Notes under the pieces: generated by a model | Database searches by the model: none | What the model saw: the letters and a program-made list of their open reading frames with translations, nothing else | Told to the model about the DNA's origin: nothing | Shown here: positions 1 to 5,984 of the stretch, in pieces | How the letters are laid out: every line of letters begins with the position of its first letter | Numbering within the stretch: position 1 is the first letter of the stretch | Assembly: GCA_002395605.1 (NCBI GenBank) | Contig: DGXO01000005.1 | Coordinates: 1 to 7,249 of the forward strand | Source: Bacteroidales bacterium UBA4230 | GTDB taxonomy: Bacteria > Bacteroidota > Bacteroidia > Bacteroidales > UBA932 | DNA: 7,249 bases | Direction: 5' to 3' | Position numbers and translations under genes: made by a program

Positions 1-474
1 AAGGTACTCGCGGAAAGACATTCCGTGGACCGTGTTCATGGAAGTTCTTCTGGAGAGATCCACATTGCCCTCGCCAATCTGGAGCATAGAACTTCCCGTG
101 AAAACGACATTCATCGTAGGATAGTTGTCATAGATATTTTTGATACCCCACTCCCAATTTTTGTATTTATGCACTTCATCCAGGAAGAGGTGGGTACCGC
201 CGTGGATATAATGATACTCAACCAGGTCGTCCAGGCTGTTCCCGTTGAACCAGATATGGTCCAGCGAAGCGTAAAGGATCTTGCTGTCGTCTGCGAATGA
301 CTCCCGGATATGCTGCTTGAGGAGCGTGGATTTTCCCACGCCCTTGGGGCCTTTGATGCCGATGATCCGGGGCTTCCAGTTGATGTGGTCATATATCTCC
401 CGTTTGAAGTCAAGACTGATTTGCGACACCAATCTGTGTGAGTTCCTATAAAGTACGTCCGGATTCAGTTCCAT
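1..474 (-). CDS. AAA ATPase, DUF4143-type (N-terminal part, cut by the window edge)
   Basis: The frame is open from the ATG at 474 to the left edge, giving 158 residues; the C-terminal part lies outside. A Walker A loop, GPKGVGKST, is at residues 42-50 and a Walker B strand, HLFLDE, at 95-100. A sensor-1-like FTGSS follows near 124-128, and then LSRR and the motif MSFREYL, which are typical of the AAA_14/DUF4143 family. These are P-loop ATPases found in many copies in gut Bacteroidales; their cellular role is poorly defined, and I infer only ATP binding and hydrolysis. The start is well fixed: an in-frame stop lies just upstream (TAA, seven codons before the ATG), and a promoter -7 element is at 497-504. 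The ATPase is the last gene of a minus-strand series but has its own promoter with paired palindromes, which suggests separate and perhaps self-controlled expression. Confidence 0.93.
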   Translation of the reverse strand, partial: MELNPDVLYRNSHRLVSQISLDFKREIYDHINWKPRIIGIKGPKGVGKSTLLKQHIRESFADDSKILYASLDHIWFNGNSLDDLVEYHYIHGGTHLFLDEVHKYKNWEWGIKNIYDNYPTMNVVFTGSSMLQIGEGNVDLSRRTSMNTVHGMSFREYL

Positions 475-496
475 TTCTATGAGCGTTTAATCACCG

Positions 497-504
497 CAAA
501 AATA
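497..504 (-). promoter_or_regulatory. Promoter -7 element of the AAA ATPase gene
   Basis: Read on the minus strand this is TATTTTTG, an exact match to the Bacteroidota -7 consensus TAnnTTTG. It lies 22 bases before the start codon at 474. The -33 position, about 20 bases further up, reads TTTC and is only a weak match. The space between the two is filled by a palindrome (510-525). Confidence 0.7.
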
Positions 505-505
505 C

Positions 506-562
506 AAAACAATCTTGGAAGATTGAAATATTAATGAAAAACAATCCCGGAAGATTGGAATA
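506..562. repeat. Two tandem palindromic repeats before the AAA ATPase gene
   Basis: Two 25-base direct repeats (506-530 and 538-562) differ at three positions and start 32 bases apart, about three helical turns. The core of the first, on the minus strand, is CAATCTTCCAAGATTG (510-525), with perfect 7-bp arms around CC. The core of the second is CAATCTTCCGGGATTG (542-557), with 5-bp arms and wobble pairs inside. The first sits between the -33 and -7 positions of the ATPase promoter and the second just above -33, which is the layout of a two-site operator. On the transcribed strand both cores are followed by T-runs, so a second reading is a pair of weak terminators for the membrane-protein gene that ends at 572. 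Confidence 0.75.
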
Positions 563-571
563 AGGTCGATT

Positions 572-1366
572 TTACCAGCCATGTTCCCGGATCCACTTCA
601 GCTGTCTGCCATATTCGAGTGCGTCAAAAGAGGTATTGACGCTGGAAGAGGACGAGCCGGTCTTGTACTTGGCCTCCTGATCCAGACCCAGTGCGCTGCC
701 TATCTTGGCAAAGGTCACGATAACCGCAACCAGAATGATTCCATAAATGATGTAGGCAAATATCGCCGACACAGCGAGTGACTGCTTCATGACCCCCACA
801 AGGGTGAGCGAAGCAACGATGCTTGCAGGAACACACGTAAATAAGGAAGAAAAAAACACGCGTGCCTTTCCCCAAAGGACAAGCATATAGAGAACTGGGG
901 GCGCGGCAAATGCCACGACACTCCATACATTGCGTTCCCAAAAGTGCATCATCAAAATACTGGCAAGGTACGACAGGCCGATAACGATGACAAGCCTGTT
1001 GAACTGTCCCCAGCTCATCTTGGAACTGTACGGACGAGCACTCTTTCCGTGGGGGCCGGGACAGAAAATGAGAGAAATAGCCGGATACAATATCAAAAGG
1101 GCTATTCTCAGCATCCAGTTCCATAAAGGTTGCTCCGGAGACCGGACAAGGAACCAGCTACCCTCCCAGTAACCCATAGCACAAACCAGCCATCCCCAGG
1201 CCGCAATCAAGGCAATACTCAACACTATGCCTATCACATTGACCCAGTATTTGCGATACCACATAAAGAGGACTGCCACGATTCCTGCCACCAGCAAAAC
1301 CATCCAGGAACGGGGGTCTGTCATCCACGGCTGTGCATAATCCGGAAACAAAACTGGAATACTCAT
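572..1366 (-). CDS. Multi-pass membrane protein of unknown function
   Basis: This is a 264-residue protein that I do not recognise. It is very hydrophobic, with about seven likely membrane segments near residues 21-37, 43-65, 84-102, 124-142, 147-165, 171-192 and 198-220. A short charged loop lies around 105-122 (GPHGKSARPYSSK). The C-terminal tail of about 40 residues is soluble, with a run of five serines (238-242) and an end rich in aromatic and charged residues (LKWIREHGW). No catalytic motif or transporter signature is visible. The start at 1366 follows a strong Bacteroidota promoter whose -7 element lies 25 bases upstream, so the ATG is well supported. The gene is transcribed alone, between the tRNA-Arg terminator and the ATPase promoter. 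It is probably an inner-membrane protein; any more specific role would be a guess. Confidence 0.8.
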   Translation of the reverse strand: MSIPVLFPDYAQPWMTDPRSWMVLLVAGIVAVLFMWYRKYWVNVIGIVLSIALIAAWGWLVCAMGYWEGSWFLVRSPEQPLWNWMLRIALLILYPAISLIFCPGPHGKSARPYSSKMSWGQFNRLVIVIGLSYLASILMMHFWERNVWSVVAFAAPPVLYMLVLWGKARVFFSSLFTCVPASIVASLTLVGVMKQSLAVSAIFAYIIYGIILVAVIVTFAKIGSALGLDQEAKYKTGSSSSSVNTSFDALEYGRQLKWIREHGW

Positions 1367-1390
1367 ACTCAGTACTTTACTCTATCCTTA

Positions 1391-1422
1391 CAAATATACA
1401 CACTTGGAAAAACAAATCCAAA
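1391..1422 (-). promoter_or_regulatory. Promoter of the membrane-protein gene
   Basis: On the minus strand, TTTG (1422-1419), a 20-base spacer and TATATTTG (1398-1391) match the Bacteroidota consensus at both elements. Transcription would start near 1384, leaving a leader of roughly 18 bases before the ATG at 1366. Confidence 0.82.
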
Positions 1423-1463
1423 TCCTCCTCCAGCACACCCATCGGCAATCCCCTCCGAGCACG

Positions 1464-1487
1464 AAAAAAACCGCCGCGAGGCGGCTT
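1464..1487 (-). terminator. Intrinsic terminator after tRNA-Arg
   Basis: On the minus strand CCGCC, a TCGC loop and GGCGG form a GC-only stem (extended by a G-T and A-T pairs) followed by seven Ts. It starts six bases past the tRNA 3' end and would end the DUF177-rpmF-tRNA unit before the promoter at 1391-1422. Confidence 0.9.
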
Positions 1488-1492
1488 CTTTG

Positions 1493-1564
1493 TAGCCCCA
1501 CGAGGAATCGAACCTCGATTTAAAGTTTAGGAAACTTCCGTTCTATCCGTTGAACTATGAGGCC
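1493..1564 (-). tRNA. tRNA-Arg, anticodon CCT
   Basis: This 72-base cloverleaf folds cleanly. The acceptor stem is GGCCTCA with TGGGGCT (G1-T72 wobble) and the discriminator is A at 1493. The D arm is GTTC/GAAC. The anticodon arm is GAAGT-TTCCTAA-ACTTT, so the anticodon is CCT and reads the AGG codon. The T arm is CGAGG-TTCGATT-CCTCG. CCA is not encoded, so it must be added by nucleotidyltransferase. It begins 18 bases after the rpmF stop, too close for a separate full promoter in the gap, so it is probably cut from the rpmF transcript. Confidence 0.96.
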
Positions 1565-1572
1565 ATCATGGA

Positions 1573-1599
1573 AAAAGAGCTCTTATTCGGCGCTCTTTT
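1573..1599 (-). other. Inverted repeat over the rpmF stop codon
   Basis: On the minus strand AAAAGAGC (1599-1592) and GCTCTTTT (1580-1573) form a perfect 8-bp stem around an 11-base loop that contains the rpmF stop codon. It lies between rpmF and tRNA-Arg. It could be a weak terminator, since the distal arm ends in Ts, or a processing or stability hairpin that separates the mRNA from the tRNA. Low GC in the stem argues against a strong terminator. Confidence 0.45.
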
Positions 1600-1765
1600 C
1601 AATGATCTGACGGCCACGATAGTAACCGCACTCGGGGCAAACACGGTGATACATCACAGTGGCTCCGCAGTTGGGGCATACGCTCAGAGTGGGAACGGGA
1701 GCGAAATCGTGGGTACGACGCTTGTCTCTTCTCTGCTTGGAGATTTTGTGTTTAGGATGTGCCAT
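1583..1765 (-). CDS. rpmF: 50S ribosomal protein L32
   Basis: This is a 60-residue, very basic protein of the usual L32 length. It begins MAHPKHKISKQRRDKRR, the conserved N-terminal arm that reaches into 23S rRNA. It keeps all four zinc-ligand cysteines, C30, C33, C43 and C46 (CPNCG and CPECG), so this is the zinc-binding form of L32. It begins 20 bases after the stop of the DUF177 gene, the widely conserved yceD-rpmF pairing, and is presumably expressed from the promoter at 2284-2313. A fatty-acid gene such as fabH, common after rpmF in many bacteria, does not follow; tRNA-Arg does. Confidence 0.98.
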   Translation of the reverse strand: MAHPKHKISKQRRDKRRTHDFAPVPTLSVCPNCGATVMYHRVCPECGYYRGRQIIEKSAE

Positions 1766-1785
1766 TGTTTATACTTTTTAATTGT

Positions 1786-2259
1786 TTATTTTTCTTCAAA
1801 AAGTCCTTTCAGAGCGGCAAACGGGCTGTTCGCGGGTGCCCCAGCCTCCTCGTTTGAGCGCTCTCCCTGACCGAGGAACCGGACGGTGTCCGGGGTGCAC
1901 TGCCCTTCCGGGTGAACCCTTTGAATGGGCATTGCCAGGCAAATGTAGTCGTACACTTCCTGACTAAGGTCCCAGTCAATTTCCAAGGTGCCGGGTTTGA
2001 ACACCTCTTCCGGGCTCACCTCTACCGGAACCACCAGGGGCTCCAGGCAGCGGTCGCACTGGACAGTAACGTTTCCGTGAAGATGGAGCGAAGCCTCTAC
2101 TTTTTGCGAACTCTCCTTTCTCACGCTCACCTGAACGTTAACGTCTGCGTCCAGAATTTCCTCATTGTCAAACATTTGAAAGAACTCAGTGCCTGCGTGA
2201 AAGCGGAACTCCCGCTCCCGCGCAGCCCAACCGTTTAGAGGAATGATAATTTTACACAT
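1786..2259 (-). CDS. DUF177 (YceD) family protein
   Basis: This is a 157-residue acidic protein beginning MCKIIIPLNG. The family motif CDRCLEP is at residues 68-74 (C68, C71), followed by an acidic half that ends in a short helical tail (FAALKGLFEEK). Studies of DUF177 proteins in bacteria and plastids link them to 23S rRNA accumulation or processing; that role is taken from the family, not seen here. The gene stands directly before rpmF, as in most bacteria, which supports the assignment. The open frame runs back to an ATG at 2295, but that codon lies upstream of a strong promoter -7 element (2284-2291), so an mRNA from this promoter would not contain it. The start at 2259 gives a leader of about 18 bases and fits the family N terminus. 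Confidence 0.93.
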   Translation of the reverse strand: MCKIIIPLNGWAAREREFRFHAGTEFFQMFDNEEILDADVNVQVSVRKESSQKVEASLHLHGNVTVQCDRCLEPLVVPVEVSPEEVFKPGTLEIDWDLSQEVYDYICLAMPIQRVHPEGQCTPDTVRFLGQGERSNEEAGAPANSPFAALKGLFEEK

Positions 2260-2283
2260 TGCCAAAAAACAGATTAAGGGGTG

Positions 2284-2313
2284 CAAAGATAACAATTATT
2301 TTCCAATAATCAA
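2284..2313 (-). promoter_or_regulatory. Promoter of the DUF177-rpmF-tRNA-Arg unit, overlapping the typA stop
   Basis: On the minus strand, TTG (2313-2311), a 19-base spacer and TATCTTTG (2291-2284) fit the Bacteroidota consensus. The -33 triplet shares bases with the typA stop codon (2312-2310). The spacer contains a 6-bp AT-rich inverted repeat, ATTATT/AATAAT (2295-2310). The expected transcription start is near 2277, which excludes the ATG at 2295 as the start of the DUF177 gene. Confidence 0.8.
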
Positions 2314-4115
2314 TCTTCCTGGCCCGAATTTCTTTTCCTGTCCAGCGGATCCAGCTGGATTTTGCGCATTCTCATGTGGTTGGGAGTGATTTCCACAAGC
2401 TCGTCTTCCTGGATATATTCCAGCGCTTCTTCAAGCGAGAACTTGATTGCGGGAGGAAGGACCACCTTTTCATCTGAACCGGAAGCACGCACGTTTGTGA
2501 GCTTCTTGGTTTTGCAGATGTTGATGTTGAGGTCTCTCTCACGGGTGTGCTCCCCTACCACCTGGCCGCCGTAAATCTCTTCTCCGGGCTCCACGAAGAA
2601 CCTGCCCCTGTCAAGGAGCTTGTTCATGGAGTAGGCAATGGCCTCTCCGGTCTCAAGTGACACAAGGGAACCGTTGGTGCGCATCTCGATGTCTCCTTTG
2701 AAAGGCTGGTAATCCTTGAAGCGATGGGCCACAACAGCCTCTCCCTGGGTGGCGGTGAGAAGGTTGGAGCGGAGGCCCATCAGGCCACGGGTGGGAATCT
2801 CGAACTCCAGCAGTGTACGGTCTCCGCGGGGTTCCATACGTATGAGGGCGCCTTTGCGGCGGGTGCTCAGTTCAATGGCAGCACCGACAAACTGCTCCGG
2901 AACCTCAATTGAGAGCTCCTCAATGGGTTCGCAGCGCTGGCCGTTGATAGTCTTGTCAAGGACCTTGGGCTGGCCCACCTGAAGCTCGAAGCCTTCGCGG
3001 CGCATGGTCTCGATAAGGACTGAAAGATGCAGGACGCCGCGGCCGTAAACCACAAAACTATCGGCATTTATACCGGGCTTTACCCTAAGGGCAAGGTTTT
3101 TCTCAAGTTCCTTCTCAAGGCGCTCCTTGAGGTGACGGGAAGTGACGTATTTTCCATCCTTGCCGAAGAAGGGAGAGTTGTTGATCATGAACATCATGCT
3201 CATGGTGGGCTCGTCTACGGCGATGGGCGGAAGGGCCTCGGGGTTTTCGAAATCGGCAATGGTGTCTCCGATTTCAAAGCCATCTATGCCGACAACGGCG
3301 CAGATGTCTCCGCACTGGACCTCGTCTACATTTGCCTTTCCAAGGCCTTCGAAGACCATCAGCTGCTTGATCTTTGACTTCTCAACAATGTCGTAGCGCT
3401 TGCAAAGGCTCACGGGCATGCCGGTCTTCAGGGAACCGCGGGTGATTCGGCCCACTGCGATTCGGCCCACATAGGGGCTGTACTCCAGGGAGGAGACCAG
3501 CATCTGGGGTGTGCCGTCCACTATTGCGGGAGCGGGGATTTCCTCAAGGATGGTATCAAGAAGGGCGGTGATGTCCTGGGTGGGCTTGCGCCAGTCGGTG
3601 CTCATCCAGCCCTGCTTGGCGCTGCCGTAGATGGTCTTGAACTCAAGCTGGTCCTCGTTGGCGCCAAGGTTGAACATGAGCTCGAACACCTCTTCCTGGA
3701 CTTCGTCGGGGCGGCAGTTTGGCTTGTCCACCTTGTTGATTACCACGATGGGCTTCTTGCCCATGTCAATGGCCTTGTTGAGCACGAACCTTGTCTGGGG
3801 CATGCAGCCTTCGAATGCGTCTACAAGTAGCAGGACGCCGTCGGCCATATTGAGAACGCGCTCAACCTCTCCGCCGAAGTCGGAGTGGCCGGGAGTGTCT
3901 ATAATGTTGATTTTCACGCCTTTGTAGGTTACGGACACATTCTTGGCGAGAATGGTGATGCCGCGCTCCCTTTCAAGGTCGTTGTTGTCCAGGATGAGGT
4001 TTCCAAGGTCTTCCGGCCTTCTCACAAGGTTGGCCTGATAAATCATCCTGTCCACGAGCGTGGTTTTGCCGTGGTCTACGTGGGCGATAATGGCTATGTT
4101 TCTGATGTCCTGCAT
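2310..4115 (-). CDS. typA: Ribosome-binding translational GTPase TypA/BipA
   Basis: This is a 601-residue protein of normal TypA length. The G domain has all GTPase motifs: G1 AHVDHGKTT (11-19), switch I RERGITI (49-55), G3 DTPGH (73-77), G4 NKVD (127-130) and G5 SAK (165-167). An EF-Tu-like beta-barrel domain, EF-G-like domains III and V, and the BipA-specific C-terminal domain follow (ending near KIQLDPLDRKR). TypA binds the ribosome as a GTPase and is linked in other bacteria to ribosome assembly and to growth in cold or stress. The frame stays open upstream to 4277, but the promoter -7 element at 4140-4147 lies inside that extension, and TypA proteins start at MQDIRNIAIIAHVDHGK; 4115 is therefore the start. 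No hairpin terminator follows; the next promoter overlaps the stop, so reading into DUF177-rpmF is possible. Confidence 0.98.
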   Translation of the reverse strand: MQDIRNIAIIAHVDHGKTTLVDRMIYQANLVRRPEDLGNLILDNNDLERERGITILAKNVSVTYKGVKINIIDTPGHSDFGGEVERVLNMADGVLLLVDAFEGCMPQTRFVLNKAIDMGKKPIVVINKVDKPNCRPDEVQEEVFELMFNLGANEDQLEFKTIYGSAKQGWMSTDWRKPTQDITALLDTILEEIPAPAIVDGTPQMLVSSLEYSPYVGRIAVGRITRGSLKTGMPVSLCKRYDIVEKSKIKQLMVFEGLGKANVDEVQCGDICAVVGIDGFEIGDTIADFENPEALPPIAVDEPTMSMMFMINNSPFFGKDGKYVTSRHLKERLEKELEKNLALRVKPGINADSFVVYGRGVLHLSVLIETMRREGFELQVGQPKVLDKTINGQRCEPIEELSIEVPEQFVGAAIELSTRRKGALIRMEPRGDRTLLEFEIPTRGLMGLRSNLLTATQGEAVVAHRFKDYQPFKGDIEMRTNGSLVSLETGEAIAYSMNKLLDRGRFFVEPGEEIYGGQVVGEHTRERDLNINICKTKKLTNVRASGSDEKVVLPPAIKFSLEEALEYIQEDELVEITPNHMRMRKIQLDPLDRKRNSGQED

Positions 4116-4139
4116 AAAAACGCTTCTTAAAAAATCCCG

Positions 4140-4147
4140 CAAAGATA
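4140..4147 (-). promoter_or_regulatory. Promoter -7 element of typA
   Basis: TATCTTTG on the minus strand matches TAnnTTTG exactly and lies 24 bases before the typA ATG. No clear TTG is found 19-21 bases further up (the sequence there is TATGGGA), so the -33 element is poor. Confidence 0.7.
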
Positions 4148-4361
4148 CTAATTTTTTTCGGCTTCTCCCATATCGGAAGTTTTGCACCATCCCCGTGAAA
4201 CGGATAATTTTTTTCATGTGCCCTACAGGGGCTTCAGAGGCCGATTCTTCCTTCAAAAAGGGGCTTTGCATTTTCATTTGACGCGAATATCCGTTTCAGG
4301 CGCCCCGAAAATCGGCCCCAGGATAGCCTCTAATGGCGTTTTTTAAATTAAACGTTTCCTA
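4148..4361. other. Intergenic region with interleaved inverted and direct repeats
   Basis: This gap between the two divergent promoters has no convincing gene. It holds TGAAACGGATA at 4196-4206, its perfect 11-bp inverted copy at 4288-4298, and a 10-of-11 direct copy, TGACACGGATA, at 4367-4377 inside the next promoter. A second perfect inverted pair, GGCCGATT (4239-4246) and AATCGGCC (4310-4317), interleaves with the first, so the two cannot nest in one simple hairpin. ATGTGCCCTA occurs at 4216-4225 and again at 4404-4413. Repeated regulator sites are the simplest reading; a short structured RNA is possible but no promoter for one is evident. Confidence 0.55.
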
Positions 4362-4393
4362 TTTGGTGACACGGATAACTTTACTTTCCTTTG
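4362..4393 (+). promoter_or_regulatory. Promoter of the lipoprotein operon
   Basis: TTTG (4362-4365), a 20-base spacer and TTCCTTTG (4386-4393) match the Bacteroidota consensus with a single mismatch in the -7 element. The spacer contains TGACACGGATA (4367-4377), a near copy of a repeat found further upstream, so a regulator bound there would cover the polymerase site. Transcription is expected near 4400, which favours the ATG at 4413 over the one at 4404. Confidence 0.72.
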
Positions 4394-4412
4394 CCCAAAA
4401 CTTATGTGCCCT

Positions 4413-5984
4413 ATGAAAAAGACATTGTTACTACTCATTCCCTGGCTGGCTTTTTCGGCCTGCCAGAAGAGCGGACTTCCGCTGGATGAAAACGGCCTCC
4501 GGCATCCGGAGGGAGACGTTTTCCATGAAATGATCCAGCTTGGCGAAAAGCTGGACGACCCCTACACCGTGGCCAACATGACCGAGGCCCTCACAAAGGC
4601 GTATCCCACCAAGGCGGGAAGGGTCACTCTCCAGGCCACGGACCTTTATGTGCGCTTCTTGCCGAAGGACGACGCCCAGATGGATACGCTGGCTTCACGC
4701 GGGCTCTATCTCATGGACCACCCCATGGATTACAGGATTGTGAAGGAGGGAGACTACTACCAGGACCCTGGTGTCGGTGAGGAAGCCATCACCTGGCAGT
4801 ACGCCGTTGTACCCTACGATTTCCAGTTTCCGGACGGCATCAAGTATGAGGTACTTGACGAATGCTATCTGGCCGAAAACGACGTCACCAAGGCCGGAGA
4901 CATTGACTGGACGCTGGTTGAGGAGGAAGCGTTCAAGCTGACCGGTAACCAGGACCTTTGGGCGCCGCCCACCAAGGCCGCCGCCTACCCCACCGGCCGA
5001 ATCACCATCGAAGACCCCAAATTCAGCGGAGGGAAGCCCTTCGGCGTTGCCGGAGTGGAGGTTGTAGCCAACATCTTTGTAAAAGTGGCAAGGTGCAACA
5101 CCTCCCGTGACGGATACTACACCATGCCGAAGAGTTTCTCCGGGAAACCCCGCTACAGGCTGGTTTTCAAGAACGAGAAAGGCTTCTCCATAGGCTTCAA
5201 CTGGATCATTGTCCCGGCATCAGTGAGCACCTTAGGAAGGGGCGGTCCCGAGGGAATAGACGTGAATGTGACGGCTTCCTCAGACGAAGCCCTGTTCCGC
5301 CGCTGCGCCGTGAACAACGCCGCCTATGACTACTATTCCCGCTGCACGGAGACGGACCTTGAGATTGCTCCCCCGCCCGGAGACATGAGAATCTGGATAT
5401 TCCCCGGGCTCAGCGCTTCCAGCGCGCCTATGCTCCACCATGGCGCATTCATGGACAACGACCTGCTGCAGAAGTATCTGGGGGTGTGGCTAGGACTCAT
5501 TCAGATTTTCCTTCCGGACGTTACCATCGGCACGTCAGGACAACTCAACTACCCGGCAATTTTCAGTGCAGTCAATCACGAACTTGCCCATGCCAGCCAT
5601 TTCGCGAAGGTGGGAAACGACTTCTGGTCGCCGTACATCAACTATGTGATACATTCTTTCATAACTGCCGGCGGGCAGATGTACGGGCTGGGGACAGGTG
5701 ACGGGGCCTCGCAGTGCGAAATTGGAGAAATGTGGGGATACTTCATGCAGGCAACCCTGGTCAGGGACCGCTACAAAGGCGCCATAGAGACATTCGGGAA
5801 CAGTTTCTGGTTCAAGCCGGACATCTTCACTTACCTGTACGAGAGAGGAATGACTAGGGGTGAAATTTATCGCGCTCTGTCACCGGCGGCAGTGGATATA
5901 GCCTCCCTCAAGGAGGAACTTATAAAAGTGGCGCCTGGACTTACCGAGGAAATAATGGCCACATTCTACCGTTATGGGAAATAG
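4413..5984 (+). CDS. Lipoprotein, putative zinc metallopeptidase (HExxH)
   Basis: This is a 523-residue predicted lipoprotein. MKKTLLLLIPWLAFSAC is a type II signal peptide with lipid cysteine C17. Residues about 75-155 form a domain that looks conserved in Bacteroidales lipoproteins (LYVRFLPK, WQYAVVPYDFQFPDG). Residues about 194-255 resemble a carboxypeptidase-regulatory-like beta sandwich (VAGVEV ... SRDGYYTMP). The C-terminal half has NHELAH, an HExxH zinc site with H389, E390 and H393. E436 or E439 (CEIGEMWGYF) is a likely third ligand, giving a gluzincin-like arrangement. The catalytic reading is inferred; I do not know a named family or substrate. An in-frame ATG at 4404 would leave almost no leader after the promoter, so 4413 is preferred. 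The FimB/Mfa2-like gene overlaps its 3' end by 11 bases, so the two are surely co-transcribed and may act together at the cell surface. Confidence 0.85.
   Translation: MKKTLLLLIPWLAFSACQKSGLPLDENGLRHPEGDVFHEMIQLGEKLDDPYTVANMTEALTKAYPTKAGRVTLQATDLYVRFLPKDDAQMDTLASRGLYLMDHPMDYRIVKEGDYYQDPGVGEEAITWQYAVVPYDFQFPDGIKYEVLDECYLAENDVTKAGDIDWTLVEEEAFKLTGNQDLWAPPTKAAAYPTGRITIEDPKFSGGKPFGVAGVEVVANIFVKVARCNTSRDGYYTMPKSFSGKPRYRLVFKNEKGFSIGFNWIIVPASVSTLGRGGPEGIDVNVTASSDEALFRRCAVNNAAYDYYSRCTETDLEIAPPPGDMRIWIFPGLSASSAPMLHHGAFMDNDLLQKYLGVWLGLIQIFLPDVTIGTSGQLNYPAIFSAVNHELAHASHFAKVGNDFWSPYINYVIHSFITAGGQMYGLGTGDGASQCEIGEMWGYFMQATLVRDRYKGAIETFGNSFWFKPDIFTYLYERGMTRGEIYRALSPAAVDIASLKEELIKVAPGLTEEIMATFYRYGK

Noticed and set aside
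111..413. A 100-codon minus-strand frame and a 91-codon plus-strand frame (25-300)
   Set aside because: Both are shadows of the AAA ATPase frame, which carries clear Walker A and B motifs across the same bases.
624..1124. A 166-codon minus-strand frame
   Set aside because: It lies in another frame of the membrane-protein gene; its sequence is low-grade with scattered cysteines and no motif.
1130..1530. Plus-strand frames of 65-121 codons across the tRNA-Arg region
   Set aside because: They run through the tRNA, the terminator and the antisense of the membrane-protein gene, so they are chance frames.
1493..1564. tRNA-Arg as an integration site of a mobile element
   Set aside because: I found no second copy of the tRNA 3' end, no integrase and no element genes nearby.
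1912..2238. A 108-codon plus-strand frame
   Set aside because: It is antisense to the DUF177 gene and has no family features or promoter.
3027..3377. A 116-codon plus-strand frame
   Set aside because: It is antisense to typA, where long mirror frames are expected from the codon bias.
4116..4277. A 54-residue N-terminal extension of TypA from the ATG at 4277
   Set aside because: The typA promoter -7 element lies inside it and TypA proteins start at the MQDIRNIAIIAHVDHGK position.
4273..4280. TTCATTTG as a plus-strand -7 element
   Set aside because: No TTG lies 19-21 bases upstream and no gene starts shortly after.
4060..4281. A plus-strand ORF ending in the intergenic region
   Set aside because: It starts antisense within typA and its end is only the open tail MCPTGASEADSS; no ribosome site or family match.
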